Shown here piece by piece: positions 1 to 6,270 of a DNA stretch of 18,472 bases. Origin of the DNA: Paludibacter sp. UBA5753 (GTDB taxonomy: Bacteria > Bacteroidota > Bacteroidia > Bacteroidales > Paludibacteraceae). How positions within the stretch are numbered: the stretch's first letter is position 1; each line of letters begins with the position of its first letter. Below the pieces are notes generated by a model. The model had not been told where the DNA came from. It worked only from the letters and a program-made list of their open reading frames with translations, and made no database searches. Location: positions 1 to 18,472 of the forward strand of contig DIFH01000072.1 of NCBI GenBank assembly GCA_002427615.1, in the 5' to 3' direction. The translations under genes were made by a program, and so were the position numbers.

Positions 1-51
1 ATAGAATCTGTCAAAGTAGAAATAAAAAATGCCGAAACTGCAGCCGGTTGA
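1..51 (+). CDS. Possible 3' end of a gene entering from the left (partial)
   Basis: Frame 1 is open from the first base to a TGA at 49-51 and reads IESVKVEIKNAETAAG. The residue mix (alternating Val/Ile/Lys/Glu, then a small-residue tail) is plausible for a real C-terminus, and the repeat-rich non-coding DNA starts just after it. Sixteen codons are too few to name a family or to exclude chance. The left-hand neighbouring sequence would settle it. Confidence 0.3.
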   Translation: MESVKVEIKNAETAAG

Positions 52-137
52 AGTGGGTCCGGGCGTTTTGCCGTCGGGTTTTCAGCTACTTATGTTATCG
101 TTCGACAGATCGGAATTAGCAGCATTTATAGTACCCA

Positions 138-243
138 TGTCCTACCGGATATCCTTATTAAATGTTCAAAGTTTCGTAACCATTGGTTCCCGGCAACGGA
201 CGCTAACTTCAGGTCTCCTAATCACCTATCAGGGAGAACAGGG
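138..243 (+). repeat. MITE-like dispersed repeat, copy A (shortened)
   Basis: It starts with GTCCTACCGGATATCCTTAT and ends near AGGGAGAACAGGG, matching the two ends of the family seen at 468-655, 3750-3932, 4561-4654 and 7709-7801. It is shorter and more diverged than the others: the middle block with the GGTCATGACC palindrome is missing or degraded, while the GGTTCCCGGCAACG part is kept. It has no coding capacity. Confidence 0.6.
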
Positions 244-258
244 TTGTTTTCCGCCATT

Positions 259-463
259 TGCGGGGACTTATCCATTCCTTACCTTGAGTTCCTGCAACCT
301 GCGGGGACTTATCCATTCCTTAGCTTGAGTTCCTGCAAGCTGCGGGGACTTATCCATTCCTTACCTTGAGTTCCTGCAAGCTGCGGGGACTTATCCATTT
401 CTTAGCTTGAGTTCCTGCAAACTGCGGGGACTTATCCATTTCTTACCTTAAGTTCCTGCAACC
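259..463 (+). repeat. 41-bp tandem repeat, five units
   Basis: Five consecutive units begin TGCGGGGACTTATCCATT at 259, 300, 341, 382 and 423, a constant 41-bp period, and a partial TGCGG starts a sixth at 464. Units differ at a few positions (TTACCTTGAG against TTAGCTTGAG; GCAAGC against GCAACC). The period is not a multiple of three and no gene covers the array, so it is a non-coding minisatellite. It lies between two copies of the dispersed MITE-like repeat. There are no spacers, so it is not a CRISPR array. Confidence 0.92.
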
Positions 464-467
464 TGCG

Positions 468-655
468 GTTATCCATCCATCGATGAACATACCTTGCATT
501 TTGCGGGGGATTGTCATCCGTCCTACCTACCGGATGTTCTTATTCAATAGACAAAACCTCGCGGAAGTGTGAGATAAACCTTTGGTCATGACCGTTAGTT
601 ACCGGCAACGGTAGCTAACTTTAGGTCATCTAATCATATATCCGGGAGGACAGGG
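468..655 (+). repeat. MITE-like dispersed repeat, copy B (full length with left extension)
   Basis: This closely matches 3750-3932 over its whole length. The left part (468-517) reads TTATCCATCCATCGATGAAC and on to the TTTGCGGG block. The core (518-655) starts CCGTCCTACCTACCGGATGT and ends ATATCCGGGAGGACAGGGG. The ends of the core are inverted repeats of each other (GTCCTaCCGGATAT against GTCCTcCCGGATAT), and inside lie the perfect palindrome GGTCATGACC (584-593) and a copy-variable block that in other copies forms a CGTTG/CAACG stem. Size, terminal inverted repeats and lack of coding capacity suggest a non-autonomous mobile element. Confidence 0.75.
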
Positions 656-676
656 GTAAGACGTATAGTTGTTTTT

Positions 677-1957
677 TCATTGTTTTATCCATTTAATATT
701 GGTAGAAGTATTATCCCTGAAATAGGCTCGAATTATATATGTCCCTTTCGACAAGTCTGTTATATTGAGACTTTTCGATGTTTCATTCGCATGAATGTTT
801 TCAGATAGTATCTTTAATCCGGTAATACCGTATAGTTCAATTTTATCCAATGTTTCATTTTCAAACTGAATAGTTAGCTTGATAGAATTAGCCATAATGG
901 ATATTTTTTTATTTTCAGTTTCGTTTATTCCATCAGGTATTATAATTACAGGTACATATTTTTTCAGATGAAACAATAAAGGACCTGCAACGAGATACTC
1001 GATGCTATCATTCACAAAACTCATGTCTGCATGATCCATATAATGTATATCTGAATAAGACGATAAGTTCGATAAGTCAATATAATCTGAATAAGAATAA
1101 CTATTGCTTGAATTGAGAATATTTATAACAGGCATTAAAATACTGCATCCACTGCTACCTGCTAAACAATCAGCAGTGAAACCATATCCGATACTATCAT
1201 TTTTCATTACAAAACTAGTAACAGAATTTAAAGGATATGGGGGATGAATAAATGTATTGTTATCGACATTGATGAACATACCTCTTTTCTCATTTCCGAT
1301 TAATATACAAACATGGTTTTGTGTTTGATTGACAGAAAGTAAATCAAAAGCTGCAAGTGAATAATTGTGAGGATTTTCAATGGCAATATTTTTAAATGCC
1401 CAACTATTACCCTTATCGGAAGAAAAGAAACAGGTATCAGCATTTCCCACAATATAACCTATATTATTCCTGAATGAAATATCATTCAGATTGGTTAACG
1501 TAGAAAAATCATTTTTTTGCCAGGTCACTCCGGCATTGGTAGAATATACCACTTTTCCGCTGTCACCCACTGCCCATATATTATCGGTTCCCGTAGCTGC
1601 AATGGCATTCAGATTTACGGTAACGCCACTGTTTTGTTGTGTCCAGCTTGCTCCGGCATCTGTTGTTCTCAGAATTGTTCCATTGTTGCCAACGGCAAAT
1701 CCCGTTGTGTGGTTACAAAAGATAATGTCATTTAGTTGTGCGGTTATGGGATATTGTTTTGTCCAGGTTGCACTACGGTCGGTGGAACGGGCTATTAATC
1801 CATTACGTCCTACAATATAAACCGTATCCAATCCTTGCGTACAGATTTTTCGCATCCACTCGCTTTCCAAGGCGTTGGAGTATTCCCAGGTTTGGGAAAA
1901 CATAAGTTGCAAACTGCTTGTAAAAAGCAAGAGAAAAAATGTAAGTTTTGTTTTCAT
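677..1957 (-). CDS. Secreted YCF48-type beta-propeller protein with T9SS sorting domain
   Basis: A 426-residue exported protein. Residues 1-21 are a signal peptide (MKTKLT, a hydrophobic run, cleavage near FSQ). Residues about 45-190 hold four sequence repeats of the YCF48/BNR kind, each with a G-x-x-G core such as VGRNGLIARSTD (49-60), VGNNGTILRTTDAGASW (89-105), VGDSGKVVYSTNAGVTW (130-146) and a fourth at 170-186. The last 90 or so residues, ending GTYIIRAYFRDN...KWIKQ, form a Por-type C-terminal domain that directs export through the type IX secretion system and usually anchoring at the cell surface. The true ligand is unknown; YCF48 propellers are commonly binding or scaffolding modules. 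It is a paralogue of the protein at 2237-3487. The start is an ATG without an obvious Shine-Dalgarno sequence. Confidence 0.88.
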   Translation of the reverse strand: MKTKLTFFLLLFTSSLQLMFSQTWEYSNALESEWMRKICTQGLDTVYIVGRNGLIARSTDRSATWTKQYPITAQLNDIIFCNHTTGFAVGNNGTILRTTDAGASWTQQNSGVTVNLNAIAATGTDNIWAVGDSGKVVYSTNAGVTWQKNDFSTLTNLNDISFRNNIGYIVGNADTCFFSSDKGNSWAFKNIAIENPHNYSLAAFDLLSVNQTQNHVCILIGNEKRGMFINVDNNTFIHPPYPLNSVTSFVMKNDSIGYGFTADCLAGSSGCSILMPVINILNSSNSYSYSDYIDLSNLSSYSDIHYMDHADMSFVNDSIEYLVAGPLLFHLKKYVPVIIIPDGINETENKKISIMANSIKLTIQFENETLDKIELYGITGLKILSENIHANETSKSLNITDLSKGTYIIRAYFRDNTSTNIKWIKQ

Positions 1958-1969
1958 AAACTATTCGTT

Positions 1970-2232
1970 TTATTTGAACCTTTCGTAAAATGGCACATCA
2001 CTAACTTTTACATCTATAGGCAGTACGTAAGTAACTCTATAAACAGGCAATTCGGGATTACCCACCTCAAGGGTAGTATAATCGGTTTTCCAACCTATAT
2101 TATCATATCCGTTTCCGCTTTTGATGCGCGAAAATCAGCTAAATTAACTGTTAATTTGTCGGATATTTGTGCATTTAGAAAAATGCCTGATAAACTTAGA
2201 ATTATAGTTATTAATAATTTTATTTCTTTCAT
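1970..2232 (-). pseudogene. Frameshifted, truncated secreted-protein remnant (C25 peptidase propeptide-like)
   Basis: On the minus strand an ATG at 2230-2232 opens a signal-peptide-like sequence (MKEIKLLITIILSLSGIF, then NAQ), followed by ISDKLTVNLADF and an early stop. Adding one T to the TTTT run just after the Asp codon restores a second frame reading SGNGYDNIGWKTDYTTLEVG, then NPELPVYRVTYVLPIDVKVS, ending ERFK-stop at 1970. The GNPELPVYRV...P motif resembles N-terminal propeptides of gingipain-type (C25) T9SS peptidases and similar secreted proteins. The body of the gene is missing, and the remnant stops 12 bp before the start of the next propeller gene. The ATG lies 4 bp past the stop of the upstream propeller gene, so the three once formed an operon-like array. 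The frameshift is seen; the family assignment is tentative. Confidence 0.6.
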
Positions 2233-2236
2233 AATA

Positions 2237-3487
2237 TTAGCGTTTTATCCATTTTACAGAAATCTGTGTATTATCTTTCAAAGTAATTTGAGAAATATAG
2301 ATTCCTTTAGTGAATGTACTGGTATTTATAGAAATTTCATTTTTGTTAATTTCATTTTGTTGAAATACAGTTTGCCCTGAGGTGGAGGTTATTTTTACGT
2401 TTGAGATTGTTTTAAAAGTATAATTAATATCCAAAGAACTTCCAGTTTGAATTAAGCAGACATCTTGATATAACCTTGGAATATCTGCAATAATATCTCC
2501 TACATAAGGAGTTCGATACAAATAATTTCCGCTTACCAAATAACCAAATGATGAACCGGCAAAAGCTAAATTGGAAGTTCCGTCACCTTCCATTCCTCCA
2601 TATTGAATATATTCACCTTTTCCCCCACCATCCAAAGTCCAGCTATTTCCTCCATCCATAGTTTTAAATACACTGAGATATGCATTATTATCTCCAGTTG
2701 TGACAAAAGATATAGTGTAATACCATATACTGTCAGTAATAAAGCAAAACCCTGATGCTGTGCCATTACCATCAATTATATTGTTTTTTTCCCAAATGGA
2801 ATTTGCATTTACATATATAAAATTAGAAAAAGAAGAACGCAAAAAAACTTTGTTTTCGGTTATCGATAAACAACAAAATTCTTCTTGTCCGGTATATTCT
2901 TCAATATTGATTTGCTGTACCCAAGAGTCTCCATTATCCAATGTTTGATAAATACTTCCTATGTTACCAACAATATATCCTTTGTCATTTTTAAATCCAA
3001 TATTTGAAAAATTAGGTGTTTGGTTTGTAATTGAAACTGTATTCCAGGACTGTCCAATATCATTGCTTTTTATTACCACACCATTATCACCTACAGCCCA
3101 GATATTGTCAATACCGGTTCCGGCTATGGCGTTTAATTTTTGAGTTGTACCGGAAATAACAGGTATCCAACTTGCACCTGCATTGGTTGTTTTTAATATC
3201 GTTCCATTTGAGCCGACAATAAATCCAACATTGTTTGAAATAAAGTAAATGTCGTTCAGCGTATTGGCAGTAATATGCTGGTAATTCCAGTTTTTTCCTC
3301 TGTTTGGTGATTGAGCTATCAATCCGTTCTGTCCTACTACATAAACAGTATCAGTTCCTTGTGTATATACATTTGTCAAATAATCGGAAAAAGAGTTTAC
3401 AAACTCCCAATTTATAGATTGATAAGCGTGACCATTCTGGAAACAGCCTGCCAAAAGTAGAAGAAAAAGTGTGAGTTTTGGTTTCAT
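2237..3487 (-). CDS. Secreted YCF48-type beta-propeller protein with T9SS sorting domain (paralogue)
   Basis: A 416-residue exported protein using the ATG at 3485-3487. An in-frame ATG 78 bp upstream would add 26 residues before the signal peptide and lies inside a degenerate repeat, so I reject it. Residues 1-21 are the signal peptide (MKPKLTLFLLLLAGC...GHA). LAGC could be read as a lipobox, but the T9SS C-terminus favours signal peptidase I cleavage after GHA. Four YCF48/BNR repeats lie near residues 50-67, 91-107, 132-148 and 173-189 (for example VGSNGTILKTTNAGASW). The last 75 residues, ending KGIYISQITLKDN...KWIKR, are a Por-type sorting domain. It shares layout and many residues with the 677-1957 protein, which points to a tandem duplication. 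The ligand is unknown. Confidence 0.88.
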   Translation of the reverse strand: MKPKLTLFLLLLAGCFQNGHAYQSINWEFVNSFSDYLTNVYTQGTDTVYVVGQNGLIAQSPNRGKNWNYQHITANTLNDIYFISNNVGFIVGSNGTILKTTNAGASWIPVISGTTQKLNAIAGTGIDNIWAVGDNGVVIKSNDIGQSWNTVSITNQTPNFSNIGFKNDKGYIVGNIGSIYQTLDNGDSWVQQINIEEYTGQEEFCCLSITENKVFLRSSFSNFIYVNANSIWEKNNIIDGNGTASGFCFITDSIWYYTISFVTTGDNNAYLSVFKTMDGGNSWTLDGGGKGEYIQYGGMEGDGTSNLAFAGSSFGYLVSGNYLYRTPYVGDIIADIPRLYQDVCLIQTGSSLDINYTFKTISNVKITSTSGQTVFQQNEINKNEISINTSTFTKGIYISQITLKDNTQISVKWIKR

Positions 3488-3540
3488 ATTGAAGGGTTTT
3501 AGTTTGTCAATATCATTCGTTTCACAGATTGCAAATCCCA

Positions 3541-3591
3541 GCAACGTGTGCCAACTTTTAATCATTTAAAGAACATCCGGCAGGACGGGGT
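3541..3591 (+). repeat. Degenerate 3' fragment of the MITE-like repeat (copy F)
   Basis: GCAACGTGTGCCAACTT, then AATCAT and ACATCCGGCAGGACGGGG, lines up with the right end of copies B and C (GCAACGTGCGCCAACTT... ATATCCGGGAGGACA). It lies just upstream of the propeller gene and explains the spurious upstream ATG there. Confidence 0.5.
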
Positions 3592-3664
3592 TGTTGTGAA
3601 GCAAAAACAAACAATCCCCGTAAAGTATTTAATTGCTCTTTCCATTTCACAATTGTTTAATTAT

Positions 3665-3750
3665 CCCCCGCTGCCGCACGATTGCATCGTGTGGCAATAC
3701 TAAATAAAATCATTATCCTACGCGATACAATCGCGCGGGAGCATGGGGGT
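3665..3750. repeat. Paired REP (BIME-like) element
   Basis: Two hairpins in opposite orientation lie inside a C5...G5 frame. The first, 3673-3697, is TGCCgCACGATtgcATCGTGtGGCA. The second, 3718-3741, has a CGCGATacaATCGCG core. The outer ends, CCCCCGCTGCCG at the left and AGCATGGGGG at the right, are also imperfect inverted repeats. The block from 3671 to 3747 recurs at 7631-7707 with one mismatch (3720). Such hairpins are spread by RAYT transposases, of which two remnants lie at 4771-5003. Confidence 0.85.
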
Positions 3751-3932
3751 TATCCATCCATCGATGGACATACCTTGCATTTTGCGGGAGATCCCCTCCG
3801 TCCTACCTACCGGATGTTCTTATTCAATAGACAAAACCTCGCGGAAGTGTGAGATAAACCTTTGGTCATGACCGCTGGTTACCGACAACGTGCGCCAACT
3901 TCAGGTCATCTAATCACATATCCGGGAGGACA
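3750..3932 (+). repeat. MITE-like dispersed repeat, copy C (full length with left extension)
   Basis: Near-duplicate of 468-655: the same left extension (TTATCCATCCATCGATGGAC), the same core start (CCGTCCTACCTACCGGATGT), the GGTCATGACC palindrome, the ACCGACAACGTGCGCCAACT block and the right end ATATCCGGGAGGACA. It abuts the paired REP element on its left. It is non-coding and lies between the upstream region of the propeller gene and the 3' end of the lipoprotein gene. Confidence 0.75.
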
Positions 3933-3967
3933 CAGATAATTATGTATTTTCCTCATAACTCAATGAT

Positions 3968-4516
3968 TTAAAAATTAAATATTTTAATATCAAAACGTCC
4001 ATCAGTAAATTTAATTATTTTGGTACTGTCTTTTGCATCTGTCAGTTCAAATTCAAATTTGCCACTGACAATACCGTTGATTGTATCCAATCTTGTTAAA
4101 TAAACATACGGGATATTTCTCCCGATGCATTCATACTCACAATAAGTATAATCATATGGCGTTTTGTAAATGGTATCTGCAAAATATGTATAATCAGCCT
4201 GCGTAATCATTATTTTTTTGTTAAGCTGGAATGTATCAATACCAATATGGATATACTTATCATTGTATTTTGCATAAATATCAACTATACTTCCATAAAA
4301 ATTGTGAACAGAACTTGTATCTCTGTAAAAAGAAGCGCCAATATTTAAATAACTTTTCCCCGGATTTAAAAATAATGCTCCATCCACATAGCATCCAAAC
4401 GTATTTTTCCCTGTCTGAGTTTCAGCAGGAAGTATAGTCGTATCAACGTCTTCACATCCAGAAAAAGACGATAAAACAAGCGCTAAACAAGCACAATATA
4501 AAAAATATGTTTTCAT
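3968..4516 (-). CDS. Small lipoprotein, DUF6252-like
   Basis: A 182-residue predicted lipoprotein. Residues 1-20 form a signal sequence ending FSG before Cys21, the probable lipidation site. The acidic residues right after it (CEDVD) resemble the Bacteroidetes lipoprotein export signal for surface display. Shortly after comes the stretch TQTGKNTFGCYVDGALF, and the C-terminus is KFTDGRFDIKIF. Both resemble a widespread Bacteroidetes lipoprotein family of unknown function (DUF6252-type), in which a TGxNTFGC motif follows the lipid anchor and the chain ends in a GxFDI strand. I infer a small beta-rich domain. No enzyme motif is visible. It is flanked by copies C and D of the MITE-like repeat, so it stands alone rather than in an operon. 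Confidence 0.75.
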   Translation of the reverse strand: MKTYFLYCACLALVLSSFSGCEDVDTTILPAETQTGKNTFGCYVDGALFLNPGKSYLNIGASFYRDTSSVHNFYGSIVDIYAKYNDKYIHIGIDTFQLNKKIMITQADYTYFADTIYKTPYDYTYCEYECIGRNIPYVYLTRLDTINGIVSGKFEFELTDAKDSTKIIKFTDGRFDIKIFNF

Positions 4517-4560
4517 ATAGTCTTTATTCCGTTAAAATCATTCGTTTTACATCAATTTAT

Positions 4561-4654
4561 CCCGTCCTACCGGATATCCTTATTAAATATACAAAACCTC
4601 GCGGAAGTGTGAGATAAACCTTTGGTCATGACCGTTGGTTACCGGCAACGTGCG
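4561..4654 (+). repeat. MITE-like dispersed repeat, copy D (3' truncated)
   Basis: It begins CCCGTCCTACCGGATATCCT and keeps the GGTCATGACC palindrome and the CGTTG/CAACG stem, but stops at CAACGTGCG and joins unrelated DNA (ACTTAATCTTGAC). Copy E at 7709-7801 is truncated at exactly the same base and joined to the same DNA, so D and E descend from one truncated copy. Confidence 0.75.
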
Positions 4655-4730
4655 ACTTAATCTTGACATTTTCTTATCAAACACCGATTTTTCTTTCTGA
4701 CATTAAATAATAGAGTTATTTCTTTTAAGT
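4641..4730 (+). repeat. 90-bp direct repeat, left copy (cassette border)
   Basis: 4641-4730 is identical base for base to 7788-7877. It contains 14 bp of the truncated MITE-like repeat followed by the intergenic sequence that sits just beyond the GH57 stop codon, plus the stop itself and the Thr codon ACT (reverse strand). The identity ends at 4730/7877, and the next base on the left side begins a REP element. The copy at 7788-7877 belongs to GH57; this one is a displaced duplicate. Confidence 0.9.
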
Positions 4731-4738
4731 CCCCACGC

Positions 4739-4764
4739 TGCCGCACGAATCCTTTCGTGTGGCA
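4739..4764 (-). repeat. REP hairpin
   Basis: TGCCgCACGAAtccTTTCGTGtGGCA: a stem of 10-11 bp with one mismatch. Its apex differs from the other REPs (AATCCTT instead of ATTGCAT) by compensated changes on both sides, which supports a folded structure. It lies 6 bp past the stop codon of the RAYT remnant at 4771-4907. Confidence 0.8.
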
Positions 4765-4770
4765 ACAACT

Positions 4771-4907
4771 TTAAATCAACACAATGTCCAATAAACCTTT
4801 TTCTCCGGCATAATCAATAGCACTACTGTATAATAATGCTCGGCTCTAAAAACCAAACCCTCTTCAACAGGATTGTTATGAATGTAATTCAGCTTCTCAT
4901 CAATTAC
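4771..4907 (-). pseudogene. RAYT (REP-associated tyrosine transposase) C-terminal remnant 1
   Basis: On the minus strand this reads VIDEKLNYIHNNPVEEGLVF, then RAEHY, and after a one-base shift YSSAIDYAGEKGLLDIVLI followed by TAA (4771-4773). The pattern KLNYIHNNPVexGlv...YSSAxxYAGxxGLL is the C-terminal signature of Y1-type TnpA_REP transposases. The catalytic N-terminal part with the HUH and Tyr motifs is absent: upstream the reading frame runs straight into another REP hairpin at 4916. Active RAYTs bind and mobilise REP hairpins such as those on both sides here. This copy is truncated and frameshifted, so it is inactive. Confidence 0.85.
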
Positions 4908-4915
4908 CCCTACGC

Positions 4916-4940
4916 TGCCGCACGATTGCATCGTGTGGCA
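4916..4940 (-). repeat. REP hairpin
   Basis: TGCCgCACGATtgcATCGTGtGGCA, identical to the first hairpin of the paired elements at 3673 and 7633. It lies 6 bp past the stop codon of the second RAYT remnant and cuts off the first one. Confidence 0.85.
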
Positions 4941-4946
4941 ACAACT

Positions 4947-5003
4947 TTAAATCAACACAATATCCAATAATCCTTTTTCTCCGGCATAATCAATTGCACT
5001 ACT
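4947..5003 (-). pseudogene. RAYT C-terminal remnant 2
   Basis: The minus strand reads SSAIDYAGEKGLLDIVLI followed by TAA (4947-4949), a second copy of the RAYT tail with mostly synonymous differences from remnant 1. Homology stops near 5003, so only the last 18 or so codons remain. Spacing to the adjacent REP hairpin (6 bp) is the same as in remnant 1, showing that tail and REP were copied together. Confidence 0.8.
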
Positions 5004-5080
5004 ATCAAGGATTATGGAACTTATAATTTCTACTCATTGTAACTCTTGTTTCTTGATTATTGTTTACTTGATAACTTACC

Positions 5081-5105
5081 TGCCACACGATGCAATCGTG
5101 CGGCA
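5081..5105 (+). repeat. REP hairpin, inverted relative to 4916-4940
   Basis: TGCCaCACGATgcaATCGTGcGGCA is the reverse complement of the hairpin at 4916-4940. Together they make an inverted REP pair around RAYT remnant 2, the usual arrangement for REP/RAYT units. It lies 25 bp past the stop codon of the gene at 5130-6236 and may also act as its transcript end. Confidence 0.85.
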
Positions 5106-5129
5106 GCAGAGGGGTGCTTTTAAAGGCAA

Positions 5130-6236
5130 TTAGGATGTTTGTTCTAAAATTATTTTTAGATTTTCGTAATGCAATTTTAATTTCTCTATAATCAAATCCA
5201 TATTATTTTCTTGAATTTCATCTACTTGTAAAACAACTTTTTTCCCCTGATCCATTTGAGATTTATTAGGATATTTCTCATTTAACAATTTAGAATATGG
5301 CTGATATTCTTCTTTACTCCAAGTTACGATAAATATTTTGAATTTACCAAAAGGGTTGTCATCAACATTTTCAAAACAAGCTTCAATACCAATATTTATT
5401 AATCTTATACCTAATAACCAGCCACCCCAAGTCCACCATTCTTCATTGTTGGTCATTTTGCATATTTTTTCTTTAATTTCATTTATCTTTGGTATTTGAT
5501 CGTGACGTTTTTCTAAACTATCAGCAATTATTCGTTCGAACTTATCTTTATTTTTAAAACTTTGTCCATAATTTGCCCAATATGAACTCATATGCCATTG
5601 TCTTGAGGGATGAGAAGTGTATTCAATTTTGACGTTTTCAAACGATTTGTTGTGTTTTTGAAAAGTGTCGAATGAGAATTTGCTTAAAAAAATAACAATA
5701 TCTGGTTTCAAAGTTTCGACTACACCGCAGAAAGCCTCATAAGCCACTGTTCTATCAATCTTTTTACAATAGTCTTTATCCCCAAACCCTTTAGTGCCAT
5801 TATTATTATAAGCTGGACGCAAAAAATAGTTGTAAATGGAGATTGAACGGCATTGAGATTCAAAGTCACCACCTTTCACTGCACATAAAGAACGATAAAT
5901 ATTAGGATATGGACCGTCCGTTGGATTACAAATCCAATCCTCCCGCATATTGACATTCCTTTCAGAAATTTTGGGTATAAGATTTGCACCTTCCGTTTTA
6001 TACCAATCATCAGCATTTGTAAACACGCTACCATTTTCTAAGTCTTTATTGTCAAAATAGTAGCTTTCAAGCACTAATAATATCTTCGCAGATTGCTTTT
6101 CATAATCTGCACCAACCATTGGCATCATTCGTGAAAAACGATTAAAAATGCCTTCAGACACGATTTCGCTTTCAATCAAGCGAAAATCATTGTCAAATTT
6201 TTCTGTAAAGAACTGTTCTTTCGTTTGATTTTCCAT
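5130..6236 (-). CDS. Unassigned cassette protein, possible uracil-DNA-glycosylase-like fold
   Basis: A 368-residue soluble protein with no signal peptide or membrane segment. I do not recognise the family. Residues about 50-215 show a layout like the uracil-DNA-glycosylase superfamily: an early strand with acidic residue (KILLVLESYYF, 51-61), a later strand and helix KPDIVIFLSKFSFDTF (177-192), and a late His motif YTSHPSRQW (206-214), similar to the glycosylase pattern of a strand ending in HPS. The typical GEAPG water-activating motif and Fe-S cysteines are not apparent, so activity as a glycosylase is doubtful. Residues about 240-368 are a separate charged region with Trp-rich WWTWGGWLLGIRL (267-279) and a helical tail. 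It lies 34 bp downstream of the FtsK-like gene in the same direction, suggesting one transcript and a joint role on DNA. The fold assignment is inference. Confidence 0.55.
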   Translation of the reverse strand: MENQTKEQFFTEKFDNDFRLIESEIVSEGIFNRFSRMMPMVGADYEKQSAKILLVLESYYFDNKDLENGSVFTNADDWYKTEGANLIPKISERNVNMREDWICNPTDGPYPNIYRSLCAVKGGDFESQCRSISIYNYFLRPAYNNNGTKGFGDKDYCKKIDRTVAYEAFCGVVETLKPDIVIFLSKFSFDTFQKHNKSFENVKIEYTSHPSRQWHMSSYWANYGQSFKNKDKFERIIADSLEKRHDQIPKINEIKEKICKMTNNEEWWTWGGWLLGIRLINIGIEACFENVDDNPFGKFKIFIVTWSKEEYQPYSKLLNEKYPNKSQMDQGKKVVLQVDEIQENNMDLIIEKLKLHYENLKIILEQTS

Positions 6237-6270
6237 CTTTTCTAAATTTAAATTTATAATTATTAGTTGT

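Larger units (their letters stand above)
52..676. other. Gene-free repeat region (about 620 bp)
   Basis: I see no convincing gene here. The stretch is made of a MITE-like repeat copy (138-243), a 41-bp tandem array (259-463) and a second, longer copy of the MITE-like repeat (468-655), listed separately. A 99-codon open frame across 29-328 runs through the repeats, has no recognisable protein features, and I regard it as spurious. Confidence 0.7.

Noticed and set aside
29..328. 99-codon open frame on the plus strand
   Set aside because: It runs through a MITE-like repeat and the 41-bp array, with no family features.
259..463. CRISPR-like regular repeats
   Set aside because: The 41-bp units are head to tail with no unique spacers and no cas genes nearby; it is a plain tandem repeat.
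1835..2380. 181-codon open frame on the plus strand
   Set aside because: It lies antisense to two propeller genes and the frameshifted remnant, all of which have better coding evidence on the minus strand.
3443..3448. Lipobox LAGC in the second propeller protein
   Set aside because: T9SS cargo with a Por-type tail is normally cleaved by signal peptidase I; a good GHA site follows. Not excluded, but less likely.
3488..3565. Longer N-terminus of the second propeller protein
   Set aside because: It would place 26 mostly polar residues ahead of the signal peptide and starts within a degenerate copy of the dispersed repeat.
5130..6236. Calling the 368-aa protein a uracil-DNA glycosylase
   Set aside because: Only the strand order and an HPS-type motif resemble the family; the usual catalytic motif and iron-sulfur cysteines are not seen.
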